A stretch of DNA of 64,000 nucleotides from Candidatus Kuenenia stuttgartensis (GTDB taxonomy: Bacteria > Planctomycetota > Phycisphaerae > Phycisphaerales > SM1A02): positions 1 to 64,000 of the forward strand of contig CAMDMA010000005.1 in assembly GCA_945902075.1 (NCBI GenBank), written 5' to 3'. Made by a program: the position numbers and the translations under genes. Of this stretch, positions 43,293 through 52,357 are shown piece after piece (position 1 is the first letter of the stretch; each line of letters begins with the position of its first letter). Under the pieces are notes generated by a model, which saw only the letters and a list, made by a program, of their open reading frames with translations, did no database searches and was not told the DNA's origin.

Positions 43293-43751
43293 ATGGAAAG
43301 CATCTCCATTCAGATCAAGAGGCTGCGGGATTCGGCGGTACTTCCGATCTACCAGACGGACCAAGCCGCGGGCATGGACCTTTCCGCGGATATAGACGCG
43401 CCGGTTGTGATAGAGCCAGGCGAGATCGCATTGATCCCGTGTGGCTTCGCGATGTCGATGCCACGAGGGTTTGAGGCGCAGGTTCGGCCGCGTTCGGGCC
43501 TTGCCACCAAGCATGGGATTTCGATGCCCAACGCGCCGGGAACGGTCGACTCGGATTACCGCGGTGAGATGAAGGTTCCTCTCATCAATTTGGGTCGGGT
43601 TGCGTTTGTGGTTGAACCAAAGATGCGCGTTGCCCAAATGGTGTTCGCACGAGTTGCGCGTGCGGAAATATCTGTCGTAAATGAACTTAGCGAAACGAAT
43701 CGCGGGTCGGGAGGTTTCGGTTCGACCGGCACCGGTCACGGACCTCGGTAG
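43293..43751 (+). CDS. dut: Deoxyuridine 5'-triphosphate nucleotidohydrolase
   Basis: The 152-aa trimeric dUTPase hydrolyses dUTP to dUMP and PPi, preventing uracil incorporation. All five motifs are present: AAGMDLSAD, PRSGLATKHG, GTVDSDYRGEMKV, RVAQMVF and RGSGGFGSTG (the P-loop-like C-terminal arm). Length is standard. ATG 43293. It stands alone ahead of the aminotransferase gene. Confidence 0.97.
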   Translation: MESISIQIKRLRDSAVLPIYQTDQAAGMDLSADIDAPVVIEPGEIALIPCGFAMSMPRGFEAQVRPRSGLATKHGISMPNAPGTVDSDYRGEMKVPLINLGRVAFVVEPKMRVAQMVFARVARAEISVVNELSETNRGSGGFGSTGTGHGPR

Positions 43752-43907
43752 TTGCGCGGCGCGGGTTTTCGCTGATCGCCTTCTGCGTCGGCCTTCGGTT
43801 CGAGCCAATCGCCCAACCCTCCCGAAGTGCCGGCGACCTCTTCCCCAAAGAGCCCAGAATCGTCACAATGGCCGATCTCCGGTAGGCCGGAGGAACTGGA
43901 GCCCATC

Positions 43908-45113
43908 TTGACGACCGCGACCGCTGCTTCTGTAAATGTCCCGCTTCTTGACCTGAAGGCGCAGTACGCGACTATCCGCGCGGAGATCGAGCCCGTCGTC
44001 AAAGAGGTGATTGAGAGCCAGTACTTCATCGGCGGACCGAAAATCGCCGAGCTTGAGGCTGCGACTGCGACCTATTGCCATGCGAAGCACGCGATCGGCT
44101 GTGCGAACGGTTCCGATGCCATTCTTCTTGCGCTTCAGGCACTCGACATCAAGCAGGGGGACGCGGTGCTTTGCCCGACGTTTACCTTCTTCGCCACGGC
44201 TGGAAGCGTGCATCGCCTAGGAGCGACGCCGGTCTTTGTTGACTGCGACCCAGCGACCTACAACATCTGCCCGGAGTCGACTCGAGCGGCGTTCCGCTGC
44301 CACAAAAACATCAAGGCAATCGTGCCTGTCCATCTGTTCGGGCAGGCTGCGGACCTCGATGCGATGTTCGACATCGCCAACGAGCATGGCGTTCCGGTGG
44401 TCGAGGACGCGGCGCAAGCAATCGGCACGGAAGATCATCGTGGTGTCCGCGTTGGTTCGCGTGGCGTGATTGGAACCTTCAGCTACTTCCCGTCGAAAAA
44501 CCTCGGCGGGTTTGGTGATGGCGGCATCATGACGACGAATGATGACGCGCTTGCCGATCGCATCAAGCGGCTACGTAATCACGGCATGGAGCCGAAGTAT
44601 TACCACGATGAGGTCGGCATGAACTCGCGTCTCGATGCGCTGCAGGCGGCGGTGTTGCTTGTGAAGATGCGGCATCTCGATGCATGGAGTGCGGGGCGGC
44701 AGCGCAACGCAGCGTTTTATGACGCTACTTTCCGGGCGGCGGGTGCGGTCGACTCAGGCACGCCGATCTCTGAAGGCGGCTTCGCGCTTCGCTATCCGAA
44801 GGCAGCCGCAAAGGGTGCGCGCCACATCTACAACCAGTACACGATTCGTGTGCCGGGTGAGATTCGTGATGCGATCCGACAAGATCTTGCCGACCGAAAG
44901 ATCGGCACGGAAATCTACTACCCAGTGCCCCTGCACATGCAGAAGTGCTTCGCGCATCTTCATTACACAAAGGGCATTTTCCCGCACGCAGAGCGTGCTG
45001 CGCTCGAAACGATTGCACTGCCGATCTTCGCAGACCTTGTTCCTGCCCAACTTGAGCATGTTGCGACCTCGGTGATTGAGTGCGTTCGCAATCGGACGGC
45101 GAGCGCGCGATGA
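43908..45113 (+). CDS. DegT/DnrJ/EryC1/StrS family sugar aminotransferase
   Basis: The PLP enzyme of about 400 aa transaminates nucleotide-linked keto-sugars for surface polysaccharide synthesis. It shows VPLLDLKAQYATIRAEIE, FIGGPKIAELE, GCANGSDAILLALQAL, VEDAAQAIGTE and the PLP-lysine site FSYFPSKNLGGFGDGG, then LRNHGMEPKYYHDEVGMNSRLDALQAA. It is closest in pattern to WbpE/ArnB-like enzymes. TTG 43908 has GGAG 6 nt upstream; GTG 43827 would add 27 residues. It overlaps rnd by 4 nt. No sugar-synthesis partners lie nearby. Confidence 0.92.
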   Translation: MTTATAASVNVPLLDLKAQYATIRAEIEPVVKEVIESQYFIGGPKIAELEAATATYCHAKHAIGCANGSDAILLALQALDIKQGDAVLCPTFTFFATAGSVHRLGATPVFVDCDPATYNICPESTRAAFRCHKNIKAIVPVHLFGQAADLDAMFDIANEHGVPVVEDAAQAIGTEDHRGVRVGSRGVIGTFSYFPSKNLGGFGDGGIMTTNDDALADRIKRLRNHGMEPKYYHDEVGMNSRLDALQAAVLLVKMRHLDAWSAGRQRNAAFYDATFRAAGAVDSGTPISEGGFALRYPKAAAKGARHIYNQYTIRVPGEIRDAIRQDLADRKIGTEIYYPVPLHMQKCFAHLHYTKGIFPHAERAALETIALPIFADLVPAQLEHVATSVIECVRNRTASAR

Positions 45114-46378
45114 ATCTAAATTACCGACGAAAAAAGCGGGAACGTCATCACGCGGCATCTCAGGACGATGACTCGGCAAGTTCGCCGCACCTTGAGCACT
45201 TACTGGTGCCGCGTGGAGATGCGCAACTTGTCGCTTCCGCGACCGAACTGCAAGAAGTGCTCGAGCACGTGCGTGCACAGGGGATCTTTGCCTATGACAC
45301 GGAGTTCATCGGCGAGGAGAGCTACTGGCCGCGCATCTGCGTTGTGCAGATCGCGACCACTGAGCGTGTCATCCTCGTCGATGCGGTCGCAGTGCCCGAT
45401 CTCGCGCCGATTTTCGAACTTGTCGCCGATCCCGAACTTCTCACCCTTGTCCATGCGGGTACGCAGGACCTCGAGCCGGTTCGCCGAATTCTTGGGCGTG
45501 AGCCGTCGAACACGCTTGATGTGCAAGTTGCCGCAGCGTTTGCAGAGATGCCGTGGCCTGCGGGTCTCGAGAAACTTGTCGAGCGCTTCGCTGGACACAA
45601 GATTTCGAAGGGGCACACGTTTACCAACTGGGACGCGCGGCCACTCTCTGCGTCGCAGTTGCGTTACGCGGCAGATGATGTGCGTTACCTCCCGCTCGTG
45701 TGGGAACGCCTGCGCACGGAACTCGAGCGACGCGGATCGCTCGACTGGGCGATGCGTGAGTGTGAGCAAAGCGGCAAGATTCCTGCGCGTTTTGACGAAG
45801 AATCGCAGATTCGCCGCACGCTGAAGAGTTGTCCGATGAAGCCCACGCAAATCCCAACGCTGCGGCTTCTCACGCGCTTGCGTGACACCATCGCGCGAAC
45901 AGAGGATCTGCCTCATCGCGTCGTCATGCCTGACGAGACTCTTGCCGAGATGGTCAAGCAGCGGCCTTCAACCGTCCAACAACTTTCTGCGCTGCGTGGT
46001 TTCCCCAAGCGATTTGCGCAAAAGTATGGCGACGAAATTGCCCAGGCGATTGATGAGGGCGGCAAGCTCCCCCCGGAGAAGTTGCCGCATGGAAAGCTCA
46101 CCGAGGAGACTGGTGAGGATCGTGCGCGTATCGATGCGCTGCTGGCGATCGCAAGTGCACGCTGCATTGCGATGGGCCTTGCGCCGGGAATGGTGTTAAC
46201 TCGAGGCGACCTCTCACGATGGTGGATGTCGCGCGAAACGAGTGCGCCGATACCGCTCTTTGACGCGGGAGATTGGCGTATTGAAGCGTTCGGCCAATGG
46301 CTCGAGACCTTCTTGAAGGGTGATGCCATCGTTTCAATCTCGTGGAGAGACGGACGGCCGTTTCTCGCGGACTCGTGA
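45110..46378 (+). CDS. rnd: Ribonuclease D (3'-5' exoribonuclease)
   Basis: The 422-aa DEDD exonuclease trims 3' ends of structured RNA, including tRNA precursors. It has ExoI IFAYDTEFIGEESYWPRICVVQIA, ExoII LVHAGTQDLEPVRRI and ExoIII LRYAADDVRYL, with GLEKLVERFAGHKISKG between. An HRDC domain (RLRDTIARTEDLPHRVVMPDETL, then LSALRGFPKRF) follows. ATG 45110 overlaps the aminotransferase stop (ATGA). A basic N-terminal extension of about 35 residues precedes the catalytic domain. The coupling to an aminotransferase gene has no obvious functional sense. Confidence 0.95.
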   Translation: MNLNYRRKKRERHHAASQDDDSASSPHLEHLLVPRGDAQLVASATELQEVLEHVRAQGIFAYDTEFIGEESYWPRICVVQIATTERVILVDAVAVPDLAPIFELVADPELLTLVHAGTQDLEPVRRILGREPSNTLDVQVAAAFAEMPWPAGLEKLVERFAGHKISKGHTFTNWDARPLSASQLRYAADDVRYLPLVWERLRTELERRGSLDWAMRECEQSGKIPARFDEESQIRRTLKSCPMKPTQIPTLRLLTRLRDTIARTEDLPHRVVMPDETLAEMVKQRPSTVQQLSALRGFPKRFAQKYGDEIAQAIDEGGKLPPEKLPHGKLTEETGEDRARIDALLAIASARCIAMGLAPGMVLTRGDLSRWWMSRETSAPIPLFDAGDWRIEAFGQWLETFLKGDAIVSISWRDGRPFLADS

Positions 46379-46460
46379 TGGCGCGGCTGCGTGTGCGATC
46401 ACGTGATGCGGATACTTTCTGTTTGACTTCCAGAATTCGAAGCTTGGGAGAATGCACAAC

Positions 46461-47882
46461 ATGCGATCGGTAAATCCGTCGACCGGTGATGCGATTGGCG
46501 CGGATTTCCCCCGTTCATCGCGCGCAGATCTTGAGGCACTCGCTGACACGGCTTTCGATGCGATCGATGCGCTTGCCGATGCTCCGGGTGCAAAAATCGC
46601 TGGATTTCTCGAGGATTACGCGGCGAGGCTCGACTCTGATCGCGCTGGCATCGCTGCAATTGCGCACGAGGAAACTGCGCTTCCGCTCAGCCCCCGACTC
46701 TCCGAGGTTGAGTTCAACCGTATGACCTTTCAATTGCGTGCAGCGGCAGAGTGCCTGCGCGATGAATCTTGGCGCGAGGTCGCACGCGACGAGAAAAACG
46801 GATTGCGTTCGACGCTTGTACCTCTTGGTGGCGCGGTTGTTTGTTTTGGTCCGTCGAACTTTCCGCTCGCGTTCAACGGCGTGTCGGGTGGAGATTTCTG
46901 CGCCGCGATTGCCGCCCGTAATCCGGTGATCGCGAAGGCGCATCCTGCCCAGCTCAACACAACGGCCCGACTCTTCGCACATGCCTGCGCGGCGCGCGAT
47001 GGCGCGGGGCTACCAAAGGCCGCGGTTCAGTGCTTTTACGACTGCGACGCCGACGATGGCGAAGCGTTGATGACGCATGCGGCGGTCGCCGCGCTCGGCT
47101 TCACGGGATCGCGCGCCTCAGGGCTTCGGCTGAAGGCGGTCTGTGATCGGTTTGGGAAGCTGTCGAGTCTCGAGATGTCGAGCGTCAACCCCGTATTCGT
47201 TGCGAGCGCAGCTGGGTTGGAACGGGCGGAAGGCATCGCGGACGCCTGGGCCGCGTCGGTACTCCTCGGCGGTGGGCAATTTTGCACGAAGCCAGGTGTC
47301 ATCTTTGTTTCCGGCGAGGCTGCAGCCGCACGCATTGCGGAGCGCGCCACTCAAATCCTGCGCGCTGCGCAGCCCACGGTGCTGTTGAGCGAAGGTATTC
47401 GCACACATCTCGCGCAATCGCTTGATGCATTACGCGGTATCGGCGCGCGACTCATGTGCGGCGGAAATCAAGTCGGCCCCGGATTCCGCTTCGAACCGAC
47501 GCTTTGCGTGCTTGATGCGGGCAAGGCGCGCGCGAATCGTTCGATTGCGCTGCGGGAGGCATTCGGTCCGCTCGGGCTCGTGATTGCGATTGAAGGGGAT
47601 GCGCAACTCGTCGACTTTGCGCGCATGCTTGACGGCCAACTCGCCGCGACGATGGTCTCTGACGCAGCCGACGCAGCAACGCGAGACACCCTGCTCAGCA
47701 TCCTTCGATTCAAAGTGGGACGGCTGCTTGATGAGGCGATGCCCACCGGAGTGACGGTGTCGCCTGCGATGGTGCATGGCGGCCCGTTTCCCGCGACCGG
47801 TGATATGCGCTTCACCGCGGTCGGTATTCCGACCGCAGTGAAGCGATTTTCCAAACTGCTGTGTCTCGATCGAGTGCGATGA
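46461..47882 (+). CDS. 2,5-dioxopentanoate (alpha-ketoglutarate semialdehyde) dehydrogenase-type aldehyde dehydrogenase
   Basis: The protein of about 473 aa has aldehyde dehydrogenase motifs: VCFGPSNFPLAF (Asn), GSRASGLRLKAV, SLEMSSVNPVFV (general-base Glu near 238) and GGGQFCTKPGV (catalytic Cys near 275), plus FTAVGIPTAVKRF at the end. The GPSNFPLAFN, LGGGQFCTKPG and HGGPFPATGD features are those of the NADP-dependent ketoglutarate semialdehyde dehydrogenase branch. The enzyme makes alpha-ketoglutarate, the last step of hydroxyproline and some sugar-acid pathways. ATG 46461 has GGGAG 10 nt upstream; ATG 46452 is too close to it. DapA-family and proline-racemase-family genes a few kb away support the hydroxyproline role. 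Confidence 0.88.
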   Translation: MRSVNPSTGDAIGADFPRSSRADLEALADTAFDAIDALADAPGAKIAGFLEDYAARLDSDRAGIAAIAHEETALPLSPRLSEVEFNRMTFQLRAAAECLRDESWREVARDEKNGLRSTLVPLGGAVVCFGPSNFPLAFNGVSGGDFCAAIAARNPVIAKAHPAQLNTTARLFAHACAARDGAGLPKAAVQCFYDCDADDGEALMTHAAVAALGFTGSRASGLRLKAVCDRFGKLSSLEMSSVNPVFVASAAGLERAEGIADAWAASVLLGGGQFCTKPGVIFVSGEAAAARIAERATQILRAAQPTVLLSEGIRTHLAQSLDALRGIGARLMCGGNQVGPGFRFEPTLCVLDAGKARANRSIALREAFGPLGLVIAIEGDAQLVDFARMLDGQLAATMVSDAADAATRDTLLSILRFKVGRLLDEAMPTGVTVSPAMVHGGPFPATGDMRFTAVGIPTAVKRFSKLLCLDRVR

Positions 47883-47885
47883 GGC

Positions 47886-48668
47886 TTAGTTTGTCCAGTT
47901 CGCAAGCAGCAGCGAGAGATCGGCTGCGCCAGTTGTGCCATCTTCATCGATATCGCTGATGCCTTGCATGTTCCAGTTTGCGAGAAGGATTGAGAGATCG
48001 GACGCGCGAACAACACCATCGCCGTCGAGATCGCCGATGGGTGCGCACCAGTCGAGCAGTCCATCGCCATTCGTGTCCGAACCGAGACCGAACGCAAGCA
48101 CGAGCGAGTCTGGAATGAGATCGCTGTCGCAGTCGAGCATGGTCGCGGGGAATGCGACGACAGCACGACGAACGTTACTCTCGCCCGTACCAATCGGTGC
48201 GTCAGTCCACTGTTGCGAGTGTGCGTGCATCACAGCACCGAGGGCGAGCTCAGGCGAATTTGCCGGGCCACCTTTGCCGAACGCGAGATAGTCAGCAGTG
48301 TCTCCCTCGACGGTTTGCCAGTTCATCCCACCGTAACCATTCGGAATGTGGACGATTCCGAGCCATGCTGCGTTGTCATCCGGGTTGCCTGAATCAATGA
48401 GAAGGAGGCTGATGGCCGCGCTGAAGTTGTCGTTCCCATCCGCGGGAATCGCAAGGCAACCTCCGAGCGGTGCGACGACGGCCTGCACGTCCTGCGGGAG
48501 TACGCCAGAAGCGAACTCAATGGCGACATAGTTGATCTCGGCACCATCACGGCTGAATCCGTAACCACTGATCGCGGTGACCGGGGGCAGCGCAGAAGCG
48601 GTTGGGATTGCGACGACGGGGAGGACGACGGCGGTGGTGATGGCGATGTTGGCGAAGAGATTGCTCAT
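47886..48668 (-). CDS. Secreted protein with C-terminal dockerin-like calcium repeats (1)
   Basis: The 260-aa product has a signal peptide (IAITTAVVLPVVAIPTASA) and ends with two calcium-loop repeats: DLDGDGVVRASDLSILLANWN and DIDEDGTTGAADLSLLLANWTN, the dockerin/EF-hand-like module common in Planctomycetota surface proteins. An additional DTNGDGLLDWC motif precedes them. The middle domain (about 150 aa) is unrecognised. It converges with the aldehyde dehydrogenase gene (3-bp gap), and the second dockerin-like protein gene follows upstream on the same strand. Role probably extracellular, substrate unknown. Confidence 0.8.
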   Translation of the reverse strand: MSNLFANIAITTAVVLPVVAIPTASALPPVTAISGYGFSRDGAEINYVAIEFASGVLPQDVQAVVAPLGGCLAIPADGNDNFSAAISLLLIDSGNPDDNAAWLGIVHIPNGYGGMNWQTVEGDTADYLAFGKGGPANSPELALGAVMHAHSQQWTDAPIGTGESNVRRAVVAFPATMLDCDSDLIPDSLVLAFGLGSDTNGDGLLDWCAPIGDLDGDGVVRASDLSILLANWNMQGISDIDEDGTTGAADLSLLLANWTN

Positions 48669-48895
48669 AGATCAACAAATCGGCCGTGCTCCTTTCTGGG
48701 TACAGCCGGAGATCAAATGTGAAGAGTAAAAAGTGAAATTGAGATGCCCGTGCGTCGTCGAAATAGACCGCTCGTGCCGATTGGGTGATTCGCGCGGGCG
48801 TGCGCAATAAGCATGCGAGTGAGAGCATCGCGTCGCATGTCGCCGCGACGCGCGCGCGCTGCGTGCCCGTCAACTCGCGTTGCGATGTGGTGACT

Positions 48896-49726
48896 TCAGG
48901 ACCAATTCGCAAGCAGTATGGAAAGATCCATGGCGTTCACCGCTCCATCGCAATTGAGATCGGCGACGTCGCCTCCGACGCCAAAGTTCGAAAGCAGCAG
49001 GCCGAGATCCGCAGCACCGACCTGTCCGTCGCGATCGATGTCTCCAAAGATATTGCCTTTTGAAGTGCAGCTATCCGGGACAGCGTCGCCGTTACAGTCC
49101 ATCGCGAGCCCGGTCGCGAGGGCAAGGTCGTCGGGAACTCCATCCTCATCGCAATCGTCGAAGGGGAGCGCAACGAGAAAGAGGGCGCGCTGGCAGCGCG
49201 AACCTGCTTCCGGGCCGCTGGTGTTTGCGTGCCACTCGCCAGAGTCGGGAGCGATCGTGGCCACGAGCGGAATACGCGGAGTGATCACAGGGGTGCCGAT
49301 CGCGAACGCCGAAAAACGAAGCGGTGCGTTGTCAACATCGCGCCACGCAAAGGCGTTGCTTGCGATCGGTAGATGCGACGCGCCGATCCACGCCAATGGG
49401 CAAGTTGGCTCGCTGCTCCCGAGAGGATCGGGAAGGCTCCCAAGCGTCAAGGCGAAGAGCGCGTTCTCGTCCGAGTTTGTGGGGAGCGCAAGCTCGCCCG
49501 CAAACGCGCGCGCGGTCGCCTCAGATTCGGATGCCGAGACCGATGCAGTCCACTCGATCGCGATGAGTTGAAACGGAATCCCGCCGCGCGAGAGTGACGC
49601 CGACATCGCAGCTTGCGCGGGCGGTGCCGCATTCGCGGTCGCGCCAACCCCTGTTGCCAAAAGCGTCGCGATGCCAACATTGGCTCGCATCGCCATTGAG
49701 GGCGTCACACCCGAAAGAATCCTCAT
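48896..49726 (-). CDS. Secreted protein with C-terminal dockerin-like calcium repeats (2)
   Basis: The protein of about 276 aa has a signal peptide (VGIATLLATGVGATANA) and C-terminal repeats DIDRDGQVGAADLGLLLSNFG and DLNCDGAVNAMDLSILLANWS, as in the neighbouring gene, plus DCDEDGVPDDLALATGLAMD resembling a thrombospondin-type calcium motif. The cores share the pattern of an LxG(S/N)...AWIG segment and a calcium-rich stretch, so the two are distant paralogues. The start is uncertain (ATG 49726, 49774 or 49696). It diverges from the FAD oxidoreductase gene. Unknown function. Confidence 0.75.
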   Translation of the reverse strand: MRILSGVTPSMAMRANVGIATLLATGVGATANAAPPAQAAMSASLSRGGIPFQLIAIEWTASVSASESEATARAFAGELALPTNSDENALFALTLGSLPDPLGSSEPTCPLAWIGASHLPIASNAFAWRDVDNAPLRFSAFAIGTPVITPRIPLVATIAPDSGEWHANTSGPEAGSRCQRALFLVALPFDDCDEDGVPDDLALATGLAMDCNGDAVPDSCTSKGNIFGDIDRDGQVGAADLGLLLSNFGVGGDVADLNCDGAVNAMDLSILLANWS

Positions 49727-49898
49727 CCGTGCAACGGATAGCTTCGGCGAACTGTGGAGATTAGGCGAATTCATCTTGTGCGAGAGCAGTTTACGTTTAG
49801 ATTGCACGGGTTCGGCCCGAGAGCAACTCAAAATCGGCGTCATTCCCCAACATTGTGTGAATCACGCGCTGCTTCACGATCGCCACTCAGGGAAACTT

Positions 49899-51386
49899 TT
49901 GTCAAACCCGACCTCCATCTCTCGTCGTCTGGTGTTGCGTGTTGGAGCCGCTGCTGCTCTTTCGCCGCTGATCCGCGTCCCGCTCCACGCGGGCGACCCA
50001 CCGTGCAACGGGTCAATCACGGAGACCGATCTTGCGTTGCTTGAGAAAGCGCTTCCTGGGCGAGTGCTGTTCGCTGCGCACGGAGACTACCCGGCACTCA
50101 GTCGGAGTTGGAATGGCCGTCATCTCTCGCGCCCCATCGCCGTGGTTCGCGCTGCGGATGCGAGCGATGTGAGCGCTGCCGTCCAATGGGCACGGGTCCG
50201 CGATGTCGCGGTCGTCGCGCGCTCTGGCGGACACAGTTACATCGGTGATTCGATCGGTAACGGGATTATCGTTGATGTCTCGCCGATGTCGTCGATCGCA
50301 TTCAATGCGCTCTCAGGACAGGTGCGAGTTGGTGGTGGAACAAGGCTTGGGCCACTTTACTCAAGCCTCTATTGCGAACACGGGCAGCGCACGATTACAA
50401 GCGGCTCGGGTTCAAGCGTGGGAGTCTCAGGAATCACCCTCGGCGGCGGCTACAACTCGTCGTCGCGGCTGTTTGGGCTCACGATCGACGCGCTGCGCGC
50501 CGCCGAGGTCGTACTCGCAGACGGTTCGATCGTGCAAACCGATAGCACTCACGAGCCGGATCTCTTTTGGGCGATTCGCGGGGGCGGCGCATCGTTTGGA
50601 ATCGTGACGGCGCTTGAGTTTGAAACGCGCCCATGGGTTCCGCTGGCGGTTGTCACGATGACGTGGGCGTGGGCCGATGCCGCGACTGCTTTTGCGGCTT
50701 GGAGTCAGTGGATCGCAAGCCTTCCGGCGGGCGCGACCAGCTCGAGTACTTGGGTTTCTTCTGGCACGAAATCAAGCCAGCGCTTCCGAACGACCGTTCG
50801 CTCTGTTGGTGGGAGCGCTGCCGCAACCGCACTCGCTGATTCTCTTGAAAAGGCGGTCGGTGCGATTTCGACGCGCGTTGCATCCGTTTCGACTGCGCCC
50901 GTCTGCGGTGATGATGGCATTGCGACCGGCGCACCTTCGAAGAACACCTCACTGCTGCCAACCGACGATGTTCCACTTGCAGCGGCTGCGCAGATTGCCT
51001 CCGCGATCGAAGCGCGTATCGGCACACCGAATCTGCCACGCGGTGATGTCGCCCAGATTTTCTCACATGCCTTCGGAGGCGTTGTCGCTGCGGTCGGTGT
51101 CGGTGATACAGCGTTTCCTCATCGCGGCGCGCGCATGATCACGCAACTCATCTCCGGGTGGTCGAATGGCGCGACCGTGGCTCGGGTGGACGCAAACATC
51201 GCGTGGCTTCGGAACTTGCACTCCGCGCTCCGACCAGCATTTGGACCAAGTTGCTACCTCAACTACGCGGACGAGGGAGTTGCCGATTGGCGCACGGCAT
51301 ATTGGGGAGCGAATCTTCCCCGCCTCGAGCAGATCAAGCGCGCGTATGACCCTTCGCGATATTGGCGAGGAAAGCAGTTCGTCTAA
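49899..51386 (+). CDS. FAD-linked oxidoreductase of the berberine-bridge-enzyme type, with a Tat signal
   Basis: The 495-aa product starts with a twin-arginine signal (SISRRLVLRVGAAAALSPL), so it is folded with FAD in the cytoplasm and exported. The FAD-binding domain has VVARSGGHSYIGDS, with His112 as likely covalent flavin attachment site, and GVSGITLGGGYN, SRLFGLTIDAL and RGGGASFGIVTALEF. The C-terminal BBE block (CYLNYADEGV, YWGANLPRLEQIKRAYDPSRYW) is clear. The second covalent-attachment Cys of bicovalent relatives is not present (region reads SGSGSSVGVSG). TTG 49899 has AGGGA 5 nt upstream. Substrate unknown; family members oxidise sugars, alkaloids or amines with O2. Confidence 0.88.
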   Translation: MSNPTSISRRLVLRVGAAAALSPLIRVPLHAGDPPCNGSITETDLALLEKALPGRVLFAAHGDYPALSRSWNGRHLSRPIAVVRAADASDVSAAVQWARVRDVAVVARSGGHSYIGDSIGNGIIVDVSPMSSIAFNALSGQVRVGGGTRLGPLYSSLYCEHGQRTITSGSGSSVGVSGITLGGGYNSSSRLFGLTIDALRAAEVVLADGSIVQTDSTHEPDLFWAIRGGGASFGIVTALEFETRPWVPLAVVTMTWAWADAATAFAAWSQWIASLPAGATSSSTWVSSGTKSSQRFRTTVRSVGGSAAATALADSLEKAVGAISTRVASVSTAPVCGDDGIATGAPSKNTSLLPTDDVPLAAAAQIASAIEARIGTPNLPRGDVAQIFSHAFGGVVAAVGVGDTAFPHRGARMITQLISGWSNGATVARVDANIAWLRNLHSALRPAFGPSCYLNYADEGVADWRTAYWGANLPRLEQIKRAYDPSRYWRGKQFV

Positions 51387-52319
51387 TCATCGCGGGCGCT
51401 TGGCAATTGCGTGGCGAATGATCTCAAGTGCGCGTGCGCGCTCCGCACCATCGACTGGTTGGCGCGGCGCACGCACGCGCTCGTCACCCGTCTGTGTTTC
51501 TGCCATCGCGAGTTTGATGAGCTGCACGAAATCCGGCACGGTGTCCAAACGCAGAAGCGGAAGAAACCACGCGTAGAGCGCGTCGCATGCCGCTCGATTC
51601 GTCGCGTCAAGCGACTGAGCAAGCGTGAACAGGTGCACGCTCTCCAGTGGCATGGCGTTGGCAAGACCAGCGATCCAGCCGCACGCACCGATACGCGCAC
51701 CTTCGACCGCGCAGTCATCAAGTCCGACGAGCGCACCGACCTTGCGAGTGCGAGTCGAGCTTCCGGCGACAAGCGCGGTCAGACGTCGCGCGTCACCGGA
51801 CGAGTCTTTGACCGCAACGAGATTCGCGTGACGGTCCGCTATTTCAAATGTCTGCTCCGCGCTCACATCAACGATGTACGCGGCCGGATTGTTGTAGAGC
51901 ATCATCGGTAGTGCCGCTGCCGAGAGCATTGCTTCGAAATGCGCGCGATACTCGCGCCAAGATCCCTTGTGCACATATGGAGGAAGAATCATGCAGCCGC
52001 GCACGCCGATCTCCGCAGCGTGCTCGACCTGACGGACCGCATCGCGGGTGGACGCTGCAGAGATGGTGGCGAAAGTGTTGCCTTTCCCCTCACTTGCGGC
52101 GCAAATCGTTCGCCAGCCCTCAATGCGCTCGTCTAAGGCGAGCGTCTGTCCCTCGCCAAGCGAGCCGGGCCAGACGGTGCCGGTGCAACCTGCGTCAAGC
52201 ATGCGGTGGGTGAGTTTCGCGATGCCGGTCACGCAAAGGGAACCGTCCTCACGAAACGGTGTGACGAGCGCAGGGATAACACCGCGAAACGGCGAGCCGA
52301 CGGAATCGGTGGACAGCAT
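51387..52319 (-). CDS. Dihydrodipicolinate synthase-family enzyme, likely Pyr4H2C deaminase (hydroxyproline pathway)
   Basis: The 310-aa TIM-barrel aldolase/lyase has the Schiff-base lysine in VAVKDSSGDARR (Lys171), the tyrosine in LYNNP (Tyr142) and PALVTPF near the N-terminus. The usual GTTGE reads GSLGEGQTL here, so it is not DapA itself. Adjacent, divergent to a hydroxyproline-epimerase gene (38-bp gap), it most likely deaminates/dehydrates 1-pyrroline-4-hydroxy-2-carboxylate to alpha-ketoglutarate semialdehyde, the substrate of the dehydrogenase encoded at 46461. The alternative is a keto-deoxy sugar-acid dehydratase. ATG 52319. It converges exactly on the FAD oxidoreductase gene. Confidence 0.85.
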   Translation of the reverse strand: MLSTDSVGSPFRGVIPALVTPFREDGSLCVTGIAKLTHRMLDAGCTGTVWPGSLGEGQTLALDERIEGWRTICAASEGKGNTFATISAASTRDAVRQVEHAAEIGVRGCMILPPYVHKGSWREYRAHFEAMLSAAALPMMLYNNPAAYIVDVSAEQTFEIADRHANLVAVKDSSGDARRLTALVAGSSTRTRKVGALVGLDDCAVEGARIGACGWIAGLANAMPLESVHLFTLAQSLDATNRAACDALYAWFLPLLRLDTVPDFVQLIKLAMAETQTGDERVRAPRQPVDGAERARALEIIRHAIAKRPR

Positions 52320-52357
52320 CGCCGCAGAGTAGCAGCGACGCGCAGTATGCTGCGTGC

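Noticed and set aside
42696-43808. Minus-strand open frame of 370 codons opposite the peroxiredoxin and dut genes
   Set aside because: Arg/His-rich reverse-frame composition; both genes on the plus strand are certain.
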